A stretch of DNA of 64,000 bases from Chrysoperla carnea. Taxonomy: Eukaryota; Arthropoda; Insecta; Neuroptera; Chrysopidae. Below, in pieces: positions 48,201 through 58,660 of the stretch. Below the pieces are notes generated by a model that saw only the letters and a list, made by a program, of their open reading frames with translations, was not told the DNA's origin and did not search any database. Every line of letters starts with the position of its first letter. Positions within the stretch are counted from its first letter, which is position 1. Position numbers and translations under genes: made by a program. The DNA lies in the NCBI RefSeq assembly GCF_905475395.1, contig NC_058342.1, positions 24,834,640-24,898,639 of the forward strand. The letters are read 5' to 3'.

Positions 48201-51200
48201 AAATTTATTCTGTTGTCATCAGTTCGTTTTTGACTCAACGTATCCACTTTCGTGTTCCATACATGCAATTGTTCTTTTAAAAATTTGTTTTAATACACCT
48301 ACATATCTAAGCATTGATTTCTTGAAACGTTTTACTTATTATCTGTTCTAAATGGTCTACATTTCTAAACGACCATTAAAATTCCTTTCCTGAATGGTAA
48401 TATTTTCGAAAGCAGAAATTTTTATAAAGAATAACTTTTTTTCGTAAATCTTATAATAAAAAAATTTTCCATATGTACACTTAAACACCCTGTATATTTT
48501 GTGTCAATTTTAATCGCATTCATTTCTGGGTTCTTTATTCCTGGGTTCGATTAATCTTGGTGAATCTTTTTAATCAGAATATGGGCAAATAGAACAATTT
48601 AAAAAAATCAATAAGAATTAAAATTAAAGTTTTTCGAATTATTAATTAAAAATTTCGATTGTTTTTTTTACAGCTGGATCATCAACTGGAAGTAGTAAAG
48701 GCGGTAAACGAACAGTTACTAACGATTTTAAACAATTACCAACAAAACGAAAACCTGGTCCAATTCCACGTGATGTAACCATACGAAGACCATCATCACC
48801 AATGCCGTTAACGCCACCTCAATCACCGAAAATTTGTGATGTTATTTTACCACTTCCTGCTGAGATTCCTAAAGAAGAAGTTTTATGTAAGTATTTTGTA
48901 CTTGCTATGTTGTTTTAGCTTAAACTGAGATTTTTAGTTTTTAGTCTTAGAATTCTTAGATAATAAAAATTAATAATGGGACCCTAGCACCTAGGCCAAG
49001 GTTTCCAGGGGATTTAGTTCTTCGAAGCATTCATAGACTATTTTCGATTGGAATCTTGACGCCTAAAAGGATCCGAAAAGCCTGATATGTGCCCCACTTC
49101 AACCTTTCGTGTTACAGGTCTGGGCACCTCTTAGCATTGCAATTATTTTTGATTGAAAAACCATCGCATATGTACCAAAAGAAATCCATTCTTTTATTCT
49201 AGGTATCTGAGATTTATGGTTTTTAGTCCTAGAATTCTTAGATACTAAAAGATCCAAAATAAATTAATAAATAATATTTGTGTAGTTTTCGCATAATTAG
49301 ATTTCAAAAATAATTGTGCTATTTTTGCCACAATCAGGAAAAATTCAGTGAATTAAGACCAATTCGAATGCCATCTTGTTTGATTATTAATTCGGCTTGT
49401 ATTCTCCTTTTAAAAATACTGAAATAGGCCTTTGTCCTGATGATGATTTCAATGTATGTTAGGTTAGGTTAAGTTAGAGTGGTTGTCCTGGGGTTGGACA
49501 CACTTAGGGGTCCGTTGTGATACCGAAAAAGGGTTGAACCATTTGGAACTGTTTAAGAATAGTAAGAATGCTTTGACCACGACGGACTTTAGGTCGGAGA
49601 GGTCGTCAAAGAGGCTGGCTTAAGTAAGTCTATCTCCTTATGGGAAGAGCTGGACAGTGACAGAGAAGATCAGACATTATCTCTCTGTCAGGCCCAGGCG
49701 TTCAGCATGCCTGCCGCCCAACCAGTATCCTGTAGTAGGCGCAACAACTTAGTTAACAGAATCCTTTGTAAGGGATATAAGATCTGCGCCCATAAGACAA
49801 AGGCCTATTCTTGAACTCTTGGACATGAAAATAATCGCTTAAATCCTGGCATTTTGTTCCCTAATATACGAAAAAAATTCTTTGTAGAACGATCAATAAA
49901 TTTCAATTTAATTTCACAGTATCAAAATCCGAGGACTCTGAATCATTCGATAAAGATAAAATCACATCAAATATCGATACACCAACGATTCTCGAAGGAC
50001 CGAACCATGCACGTGATTTCGACTATATGTCAATGAAATTCGATGATCACGAATCAATCAATAACATAACACCACCAAAGATCGAATCTCCAAATCAACC
50101 ATCATCACCTATTCAATCATCGTATCCGCCAATGTCCGATTATTTATCACCATTATCATATAATTATGAAGATGTCTCGTTAATTATCAATGAATCATCG
50201 AATTCGTATAATTTAAATGCCACTGATAATACATCACCAGCGAATCATGATATGGATAAATTTGATAAGAAAATTATTAAAAATGGTTTACCGGAAATGG
50301 ATAATACAGAAAATATTGAACCATCGAAAGAGGATTATGAGGAAACGATTAAACACAACATTAAAATTAAACGAATGCTATTTGCAGATGTTCGAAAACC
50401 TGGTAAAAGTACGTATTTTTTCATATTGTTAATCAGTAAATGGGCGGTGATCGATCTGGAAATGTCAGGGAATTTTAAATTTCGGACAGGCAATAATAAT
50501 AACAATACATACATAAAAAAGGGTACCGCAAATAGGTCCCTAGCACCTAGATTAAAGGATACTATGTGCCCTCTTTAAGAACAACCTGTCGCCTGAAGGA
50601 AAGACGTCTCCGGGTAAAAGATACTATTTTAAAAGCTATAGGATTCTGTCGAGGCCAGAGAGCCCAGAGCTTCTTCACCGAGATTTCTATCAGTATTCAT
50701 GGGGACAAGATTTCGGTCTCAAACATTCCAACCTGAGGCCCTGAGGTTCAAAAAACATGTATGGAGGTTTCATCGTCCTCCATATGGGTCCTACAAGTGG
50801 GATCATCAGAGTATCGTGTCAAGGGTTTCACCACCCTTCTCAACTAGTTCGTCCCAGTAATCAAGATACGCTTGTGTCAAAATATATCGAAAATCGGATC
50901 ATCTAAGATCTCCATGTTATGAAGGTGGTAGTTCAATCGACCGCGTCCTGTCAAGAGACCACCACCTTTTCAACTGTATTCTAGTGAGTTTTAACCGAAC
51001 ACAGCCAAGTGGACTAATCGTGGTTATGCACATCTTGGCCTACCGCATGCTCTGCGCAAAATCCTGCGTATAATCAAGATGGACTTATCGTAACAAGTTA
51101 ACCACTCCTTGATTCGGTAAATTACGGATCATCTTGCTATGAAAATGACAGGTTCAGGTGAAAAGGGCGTTTGAGACAACCCCTCTCGTGTCTGTGAATC

Positions 51201-52052
51201 CACTCCTCGTTTCCTTTAACACGAGTTATTCTTAAGGATGTACGAGCACCAAGGCAATTTTAAATAAAAAGCTTGATTTTTTCTATATGAAGTTGGACTA
51301 AGTCTAATTAAATTCTGAAAATTTTAGGGAGGGTTGCCCGATTATTTAAATAAATAAATGACTTCAAAAGTAGGCAAAACATTGGTTTTATGGTAAAACG
51401 GTAAATGGATGACATGTTTTCCTAGATTTCTCTAAAACTAGTTGGTGGAAATTAAAAAAAAAAAACTATTTAAATTAAAGTTAAAATCTTAATAAATTAT
51501 TGAAAACAGAAACCGTTGTTCCCGACCCGTTAAGGATGTGAGAGCACGATAGTGGGGACACTAATTTAAAAAAAATATATATTTTCAATTTTGACAATAT
51601 AAGACGAAAAGTAAGAATAAAATTTTTCGATATCTGGAGTAATTTTCAAAATATCGAAAGTTGAAAGTCTTGTTTAATTATTTAACTTTCGATATTTCGA
51701 AAACTAAGGCAGATATCGAAAAATTGTATTCTAATTTTTCGTCAACAGTCATGAAGTTATAACAAAATTCATCATCAAAGTTGAAAATAAGATAATTTCA
51801 ACCCTAAATCTAAAATTGCCTTGATGCTCGTACTACTTTAACTATTATAACTTTTTTGTTTGTTTTACAGATTATCAACAACTACTAGATCATTTATTAT
51901 TATTAAAAGGTGAATTTCATCAGCAAGAGACAATTATTAAACAAGTTTATCGTGAATCGTTACGATTTAAACGGGAAAATTTAGCACGAGCAATTAACAA
52001 TTTTTTACAAATTAATCATTTAGAATCAGTGAATAATGTTGGTGGTATTTGA
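42292..52052 (+). CDS. IntS6: Integrator complex subunit 6
   Basis: Subunit of the nuclear Integrator complex, which associates with RNA polymerase II to cleave snRNA 3' ends and attenuate mRNA transcription; INTS6 also helps recruit PP2A (family knowledge). Ten coding exons, all GT-AG and phase-consistent: 42292-42408, 42479-42556, 43552-43791, 43973-44153, 44846-45258, 45761-46141, 46945-47608, 48674-48886, 49920-50408, 51871-52052 (stop TGA); 985 aa. The VWA domain starts at residue 1 and its MIDAS DTSAS is at 9-13. Diagnostic blocks are SRGDRYMLLTFEEPP, AGWKENLSTFMNELKNLQ, EPFRWDQRLFALVLRL, VQSGVVINFEK, LPFDKYELEPSPLTQ, LGHPFGYLKAST-like text, NLFVMPYNYPVLLPLLDELF, MGNYQEYLKRMPAPLRE and FGNPFKIDK. 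The C-terminal roughly 75 residues (VRKPGKNYQQLLDHL onward) match the INTS6/SAGE1/DDX26B-type C-terminal domain. The region from about 690 to 890 is low-complexity and poorly conserved. Confidence 0.96.
43225..43400 (+). repeat. Dispersed family B fragment in IntS6 intron 2
   Basis: aaaggggcgtttgaggcgat and tcctttaacgtcagagtgac match the 3' parts of copies at 51140-51230 and 57300-57400. Confidence 0.6.
43846..43965 (-). repeat. Dispersed family A remnant in IntS6 intron 3
   Basis: Fuses the cccaagtttgtaacg end directly to the atcaacactgtctatacatg and tcagtcaattgttt end, so the middle of the element is deleted. It lies immediately before the acceptor used for exon 43973, and the T-rich tract of that acceptor is continuous with the element's end. 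Confidence 0.75.
46415..46800 (+). repeat. Dispersed family B in IntS6 intron 6
   Basis: Contains aggtccctagcacctaaacc, tctctggcgggatttctctc, ttatcgtcctccatatgggc and aagtgggatcatgagaaatt, all shared with the copy at 50515. Confidence 0.7.
47628..47960. repeat. Two diverged repeats in IntS6 intron 7
   Basis: gtctcgataattctaaagca (about 47730) and catctcgataattctaaagc (about 47899), followed by gcaatgaacga in both, form a direct duplication. The preceding taccttgaaatatttc and tataggcgatcataaaatca recall family A ends, but the match is weak. Confidence 0.5.
48137..48496. mobile_element. MITE with roughly 65-bp terminal inverted repeats in IntS6 intron 7
   Basis: tatacagcgtgtctacttaa and acatatggaaaactttttta on the left pair with ttccatatgtacacttaaac and accctgtata on the right. 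A TATA-containing flank is present at both tips. About 360 bp, noncoding. Confidence 0.8.
48975..49100 (+). repeat. Dispersed family B fragment in IntS6 intron 8
   Basis: gggaccctagcacctaggcc joins directly to a tcgaagcattcatagactat part that lies at the other end of longer copies (57430-57470), implying an internal deletion. Confidence 0.55.
49440..49800. repeat. GC-richer dispersed repeat starting with a TTAGG run
   Basis: Begins atgttaggttaggttaagtt and continues ggacacacttaggggtccgt, gaccacgacggactttaggt and ctctctgtcaggcccaggcg. Relative at 21830-21880 in inverse. It looks like a decayed end of a non-LTR retrotransposon, but no reverse transcriptase motif is present, so the class is a guess. 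Confidence 0.45.
50515..51235 (+). repeat. Dispersed family B, longest copy (IntS6 intron 9)
   Basis: Starts gggtaccgcaaataggtccc. Contains ggaaagacgtctccgggtaa, catcgtcctccatatgggtc and aggtgaaaagggcgtttgag. About 0.7 kb without a usable reading frame. Best template for defining the family. Confidence 0.7.
51236..51835. mobile_element. Two adjacent MITE-like units in IntS6 intron 9
   Basis: The first starts taaggatgtacgagcaccaa; the second starts taaggatgtgagagcacgat, contains aatttttcgatatc and its inverse, and ends gccttgatgctcgtacta. Both belong with the units at 7909-8485, 20543-21135 and 60290-60720. Confidence 0.6.
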
Positions 52053-52331
52053 CACACACTGGAATTGGAATTGTAAATAGGTGTTTTTTTTTTTTGTTAT
52101 TCAGGGTGTCCATCTATTAGAAATATTTATGATTTCGAAAAAAAGTAGTTAATATTGATTTTCGATAAACTTTTATCTAAATACGAAAACTTTTTTTTTA
52201 CTTCATAGTAATTGAGAAAGAGTTACAATTAACTGTGATTTATTATCAGGATAATAATTAGCATTACCAAGTCTTGAACCTAAGTGAAGTCTACGTTTTG
52301 GATACAGTCATTTATAATCGAGTTCATTAAA

Positions 52332-52631
52332 ATAATAATAGTGGGGGTTTAACTCCGTATTTATGACATACGCCATATCACAGAGTCCATCCACATCATT
52401 ATTTGTTAATATTTGTTTATTAAATTACATTGATATTTACAATTACGTTTTTGATGTGGGTGGAATCAGTTACTTCGTTCTTATCCAAGCGACGACAATG
52501 TGATCAATTCTGCACTCCCATTAATTATAATTTGTTCACACTGCCGCTGCCTGGATTCTAACCCGCAACCTTAGTCTAAATAGTCCAACGTTCAAAGACT
52601 AACGCCTTGGATCGCTCGGCCATTTAGGCTT
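52332..52631 (-). mobile_element. tRNA-derived SINE, minus strand
   Basis: The minus strand reads GCCTAAATGGCCGAGCGATCC, then AAGGCGTTAGTCTTTG, resembling a tRNA-Leu/Ser A box, followed by GGTTA/GAATCC B-box-like text, an AT-rich body and an end near GGATGGACTCTGTGA. The same sequence occurs on the + strand at 19807-20115, so the family is dispersed. The A-box side is better preserved here than in the other copy. Confidence 0.75.
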
Positions 52632-52994
52632 TATTAAAGTAACAAGTAAGATTATTTGGGAACAAAATAAATATTTAACGTTTTAACTAATAAAGGACCC
52701 TGTTAAATACAAAAATTAATGCATCTTTGAAATTTTCCACAATTGTTTATTATGTTTATAAGACTTCAAAAAAAAGTCTACCTCTCAAGAGCGTACCTAA
52801 TCCCCTTTTTTGGGAGGAAGTTGGGGGGTTTTAATCAGTTTTTTAATAATTACAAAAAAACTATTCATCAAAAAAGGTTTCTAGCTGAAGTATTTGTGCA
52901 CATTTACGTTTTTTTTCGACTTTCTAGCTTCAAAATTGACCGAGATATGAAGATTTTAAATTGGATTTGTTTGCTCATAAAATCCGATGAAAAA

Positions 52995-53125
52995 GTATTC
53001 ATCTTGTAAACCGTTAGAGATAGAACAAAACTTTAAATGTAAAAGTTATTCCTTATAAAAAAATTAACAACTTTTATTTGAATCATTCTTTCGTAAACAT
53101 CACTGTTTACCAGTGAGGGCGCAAC
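52995..53125 (-). repeat. Dispersed family A fragment within the IntS6 3' insertion
   Basis: tcttgtaaaccgttagagat, then agaacaaaactttaaatg and cgtaaacatcactgtttac, match the central part of the full copies. Confidence 0.8.
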
Positions 53126-54161
53126 TTAGGAAAAAATTTTGGTGTTAATTTTCTCCAAAACTATAAAAAAAATAGTTTGTTGATTTTTTTCTGGTTAACT
53201 TCAACTAATCGTTTTGTGAAACATTCTATTTATTTGAACATTTTTATTTATTTAATGCATAGCTTTTTGTAATTTGTAAAAAAACTAATTAAAACCCTCA
53301 ACCACCCCCCAAAAAAGTGGCTTAGTACGCCCCTGCCAGCAACCTTATAATCAACTGTGGTAAATTTCAAAGATGCATTAATTTTTTCTTTATTACCATG
53401 ATATTTTATTTAATTTCGTTAGACAAAGACCTTTTCGATCAAATTGTGTGAAAATTTGGTAAAAGATCTTTCTTAAGGTAGTATGATAGTATCGAGGGTC
53501 ACAGTTAACTACTTTTTTTTATAGTATAAGCAACAACACTGGACACCCTGTTATTTATTGTACATATTTTTAGAAATCCAATAAAAATTTATCAACACTT
53601 CTTTTATTTTATGATTAAAATTTATTTTAACAGATAAAAAAATTAATAATAGTAAAATATCGATTCATGTCAATTGTTGTTTTTTAATAATTATTATTTA
53701 ATGATTTTTGTTTTAAAATTCAGAAAAATTATTTATAACGATTTCTTAGAATTTTAAATTGTTTTAAAGCTAATAATTTGTCCGCGTTCAATGATCGTAT
53801 GATATCTTTGCTATATGCAGGCTTGATTCGGGAAACCGTCGTCTTAGCGGTTGGGCAGATTGGCAAATATGTGGAAAAAAAAAAAAATTATAAAGTATCG
53901 ATTGTTTTTTTTATTTTTGTTAATAATTATAATTTTTGTTTTTAAATTTAGAAAATTTTGAGAAGTGTTGAAAAATTTATTGGTGCACTTCAATAGTTTA
54001 AATTTAGTTTAATATTGTTATGGGCATTTTAAAATAGACCTACAATCTTATCTCCGTTTTTATGCGGATAGTGATTCAGGAATTTGTAATTCCTTTTCGG
54101 ATTAAGCCCCTGTGCTATGAAAAAATTGACGGTATCGCATAAAACTAAATTTTGATATAGC

Positions 54162-54629
54162 TAGGGTTGCAATTTTGAAATTCTGGAAAGTCATGAGATA
54201 GTAAATTTAAGTTATTTATGTGACCAAATTATGTTTTACGAAATTTTTGATGTTTTGTAGTTTTTCCATAATTAAACATTTAACCCTTCAGGCTGGTCGT
54301 CTTTCTTACCACAATCATTACCATTATGATAAGAGAAAATCTCACGCTATTGCGCAAAGAGTGAAGTTTCAAACTTTGTTTATAATATATATTATTAGGT
54401 TACATATGTTTTCATGTGAAAATACATTAATTCATATGAAAGAATAGTATATTAAATTTATTTTATTATTAAACGCTTTGGATAGATAATGCCACTTATA
54501 AAATACAGTGAAACCTGGTTAAGTGAGACATCAAGGGATCTGCAAATTTATCTCACTTATAATCAAAATTAGGAAAAACTACACAATTTCGGGAATCTTC
54601 CGATTAAATTTGAAAAGATGACAACCCTA
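54162..54629. mobile_element. MITE with TAGGGTTGC ends, copy 2, containing a pogo fragment
   Basis: Left tagggttgcaattttgaaat and right gatgacaacccta correspond to the ends of 33450-33846. At 54506-54562 a cagtgaaacctggttaagtg sequence and following atctgcaaatttatctcact are a solo pogo end, so a second element landed inside. Confidence 0.7.
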
Positions 54630-57040
54630 GATATTGCATTTCTATTACCTCTATAGATGGGGAAATACTTTAACATCAATGGATTACAGGTTTTGTTAAT
54701 AAAGGTTGGATTAAAATTGATTAGAAGATTGTAAACCTATTTTGAAATGCCTTTAACGTTAGTTTTTTTAGAAAATTCATAAACATAGAGAATGGATAAA
54801 CGATTTGCGAAAAGAACTTGATTCTGATGGAACGTTTTCTTCCACTTGTATACTTGTGTGCTGTCGATAAAGCATCTATTGTTTGAAACTGACAATAACC
54901 TGACGTACACAAGGAGTAAACTCTAGTCGTGCGTCGAAGCTGACATACACAATTTTTTAAGGGTAGAATAGTTTAAACTATTTATTTACTATCGAAGCGA
55001 ATTTTAAAAAACCTCCATTTTTAACGATTTAATTTCGCCAATTTTAAATAACCTGGTTTATCCATTGTCTATTATTATTGTAGTATTAATTCAATGAAGT
55101 TTGAAATTTAATTCTATTTAATTTGGAAATGTTTTATTAAAATTTTCAAAAAAAACTTGAGAAACTTAAAAAATTCATATTGAATTTATTAGATAAAGAA
55201 ATTGCAGAAAATTCAACTTTCTGCTTTAAAAAATATAACTTTTTGTTTGTTTGTTGTAATTAAGGTGATCCTGTTATTATACGTAAATAAAAGACCTAAA
55301 AATATTTCAAATTTCAATTTTGTCCATTCTTTCTTTAAACAATACAAACATTGTACAGAACATGTCATAAAAAAGGATAAGGAAAAAGAAAGGAAGAGGG
55401 GAAAGTATGCAGATTGATCTATATTTATTATATTTGATCTAACATTTTGAAACTGCTGTTTTAATTTAATTATTTTGAAACAAAATTGAAATTGAATTTT
55501 ACAAATGTTCGATCACCTGTGACAAATTTGTGTGACGTAATTTTTGGATGACCCCTTAGTGAACAATCTTATTTCATGAAATGACACAAGTAGATTCTTA
55601 GATAGATGAAACTTCAAAAATAATCAAGAAATTTTTTCTGTAATCATGGAAAATTCAGGGAATTTAATGAGAACAACTCGATCGGTCATTTCTGCAAAAT
55701 ATACACAAAAAAAAAAATGAGAAATCCGTTAATGGGATTTATTAATTGACAGGATCACCTTAAATTGTATTAAAAGGCTAATGAATGTTTTTTTTTAGCT
55801 TCTAAACAATACGAATTCGATCATGATTCGTAAAAACGGTCGATATTTCGATCGATGTTCTTAAGCATTTATTTATCTCGCAATAATTAAAATTTATATA
55901 TACCCCTTAGAAATGGTTATAGTTTTCTGAGAAAATTCTTCGTCGTTAAAAAATATTCCCTTCATCGAATTAATATTAAAAATTAGATAGATTTTCGCAT
56001 TCGTTCCATTAAAATAATTGAAAAGTTTGATTCGTACACACTCAAATAACATGGGTGTACTCAGCTTTTGATAAATTTTGGAAAATTAGATATATTTTGC
56101 CTAATTATTTCAAAAAATTAACAGCATTTTGGCTCTAACTTAGCCAACTAAATTAATAGAAACTAAAAATCTAAGAGGGGGAGCAATTGATCTGACCTAC
56201 CCTCCCTTCGGTACGCCCATGAACGGTAGGTTTCTGAGGTATTTATTGAAGAAACTGATCTGAGATATCAATCCTCATATACGATTTCAGTCAATATTAC
56301 AAAAAAAAAATTTTTTTCGCAAGGACTTAATTTTGCCGATTTTTCAGATTTTTCTTAACGATTAAGGTCTTTGGAAAAATCTAGAAAATCATAACAAATT
56401 TTTTTCTTTGGAATTTGATAAAACTTAGTATGTAGGGTTATTATTACCCAAAAGTGCAAAATTCGGGTTCATTTATTGATTGGGCGGATAATTTTTGAGT
56501 AATCACTAAAATTTGGAACACAGAATGCCTCCAAAAATGTGGCATTGCAGAACGTTATTATATTTGTAATAAAGTCTCGAAACGGAATGATGCAAACGTA
56601 ATTGATCACAATAAATCATGATAGATCCTTGGCCATACTGTCAAATTTCCACTTTTTTAAGCAAGTATTTTGGAAATATTCACAGAAATATCCTTTTTCT
56701 TCCAAAATTTCCATACACTATGTCTCGAAAAGAACGCTTCCCCGGCATGAGTGTATTGAAAAATTGTCATTTTAGCATTATCTACCATTTGATTAAGTTC
56801 TGCTAGTATAACTTGAATCACCCTGTATATTTAGTATCAATTTGATTCCTCAAATCTTCGTTTTTCGATTCGATTTACTTTTATGAATGTTTTTTTGAAT
56901 CACAATGCAAATAGAGGTTTTGAAATTGGAAGTCGAATGGGTTCCTTTTTGGATGATTCAAACACACAAACTTTATACTTTAAAAATAGTCGGGAAAAGT
57001 TTACTTTAATCATGGAAAAATCAGGGAATTTCATAAGAAT
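54630..57040. other. Intergenic AT-rich DNA
   Basis: No gene recognised. 56330-56530 (tattgattgggcggataatt and nearby) resembles 39740-39960 (tattgattgggcgaatagat), a further dispersed family. There are scattered low-complexity runs. Confidence 0.45.
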
Positions 57041-57044
57041 AAAT

Positions 57045-57480
57045 GCTCTTCTTGAGAACAGGCTGTCACTCATAGATTAAATATCTCTGGGTAAGAGGTG
57101 CTACTTCAAGCAGGTGATGCTATAGCATTCTGAAACAAAGACAACAGCTTCTCTGACGGGATTACTCCTAGAATTAATGGAACATCTATGGAGGTTCATC
57201 GTCCTCCATACAGGCTCTACAAGTGGGATCATGTTAGATCCCCAACTTATGAAGATGATAGTTCAATCGACAGTGCCCTGTCAAGAGCATATATATTATT
57301 ATTATTAAGGAAAGTTTGAGACGACCATTCTCGTGTGAATGAACCCACTGCTTTGTTCCCTTTAACGTCAGAGTGATCCGCTACCCGGATCAATCTGACT
57401 GTGTTATTCAATGCCAGACCGTTCAGTTCCTCGAAGCTTTCATAGACTATTTTTGATTGGAATCTTGAGTGAAGTCTCTT
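57045..57480 (+). repeat. Dispersed family B, copy 6
   Basis: ttctctgacgggattactcc, ttcatcgtcctccatacagg, caagtgggatcatgttagat and tcgaagctttcatagactat are shared with other copies. The 5' start is eroded. Confidence 0.65.
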
Positions 57481-58030
57481 AAATAACGTTTCTTTATTTT
57501 AAAGGATCGAATGCGAAATTCATAACTCTACCCATCCTCACTTAATAAACAATTGTAAATAAATTTAAAAGTGTACAAATTAAGTAATGAAATTCGTTAT
57601 TTTTTTATAAACATCTTTTTGAAATAAAAATACAAAAAAAAAATAGGTAATAAATAAATCAAGAAAAATATATTTTTTAAGAGTGTACTATTATTAAAAA
57701 AATGAAGAATTATTAATTTATATAAAAAAAAATTGTAAAAATACACGATTTTAAGGTGGTATCGTCGATTCGAACCCAAATATGTATACTCTTAAATTTT
57801 TATTTCATGTACATTGAACAACTGTAACGTTGTGTAAATCTGTTCAATTTATATGGAATATGCAGTGATTTATATAATTAAATATAAACTGCCATTTATA
57901 TAATTATTGTAAATGAGAAAATTTTTATTTTATACCCAAAACAAATTTCAAATAAAAATGTTATATAAAAAAAAATTGTTTTTATTTTTTGATTTTGACA
58001 TTTATAGTTAGCCCATCCAGGGGTGAACAC

Positions 58031-58360
58031 CAGTGGCGTAGTAAATTATTTATTAAATCATCTATCGCTGAAGACGATTTCAGTTTTTCTAAAATTTCTG
58101 CCACTATAGATAATAGCGACAAGTTTGATAACCGTGTCTGTCCCATCGAAGTCCTTAGGTAATTTTTTTTTATCAGTTTTGAAAAACTTCTTTCAGCTGT
58201 TTCGGTTGTAGCTAGAAGATTTACTACTTCTCTTGGAAAGGTTTACTATGTCTACAATTTTTGCCAACATATTTAATCATAGACGCCGATTTGTTCGTAA
58301 TATAATATTTCATGGTGAACTTTTTTGATCGGTGTCCAAAATATTTGTCGCGTGCCACTG
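58031..58360 (-). mobile_element. Deleted hAT element with transposase C-terminal relic
   Basis: Ends cagtggcgtagtaaatta and cgcgtgccactg are inverted. The minus strand from about 58250 to 58035 reads FPREVVNLLATTETAERSFS, KLIKKNYLRTSMGQTRLSNL, SLLSIVAEILEKL, the hAT dimerisation domain of ZMYM/DUF4371-type transposases. The rest of the transposase is deleted. Flanks are not a clean 8-bp duplication. Confidence 0.75.
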
Positions 58361-58660
58361 GTGTGCCATTCGTGGCCCATACGATAAAAATGCTAAAGCT
58401 ATCGAAAGCATAAATACAAGTTACCAAAATTATCTGAATATACAAAAATGTCACACTGTAATCTCTAATGTCCATGGGTATAACTTTCCGAAGTTTTTTC
58501 GGGATCCTAATTACGCTTAATAATCCAGACATGAAAAGATGGATTGACTACGATTACAAATCATATTTTTTTCGGGGAGTGGGGGAGTGCAGCTTGTTCT
58601 CTTATTATACGTCCATGGAAGTCTTCGTCGTCCATACAAGAAACCCTGTTTTTTAATATT

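Larger units (their letters stand above)
52102..53550. mobile_element. TIR insertion (CAGGGTGTCC) in the IntS6 3' UTR
   Basis: The left end CAGGGTGTCCA (52102) is matched by the inverted end TGGACACCCTG (53540-53550). Both sides carry TTATT (52097-52101 and 53551-53555), which fits a 5-bp target duplication. No transposase is recognisable. A SINE (52332-52631, minus) and a family A fragment (52995-53125) lie inside, so this is a nested composite of roughly 1.45 kb. The superfamily is not assigned. Confidence 0.6.
52053..53600 (+). terminator. IntS6 3' UTR region, disrupted by insertions
   Basis: About 45 nt after the stop an inserted TIR element begins (see 52102-53550). Beyond it, AATAAA at 53580-53585 may be the ancestral poly(A) signal, displaced by about 1.45 kb. 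Inside the insertion another AATAAA occurs near 52665. The transcript may end at either. Confidence 0.4.

Noticed and set aside
50217..50432. Second frame overlapping IntS6 exon 9
   Set aside because: Out-of-frame reading of a low-complexity coding exon.
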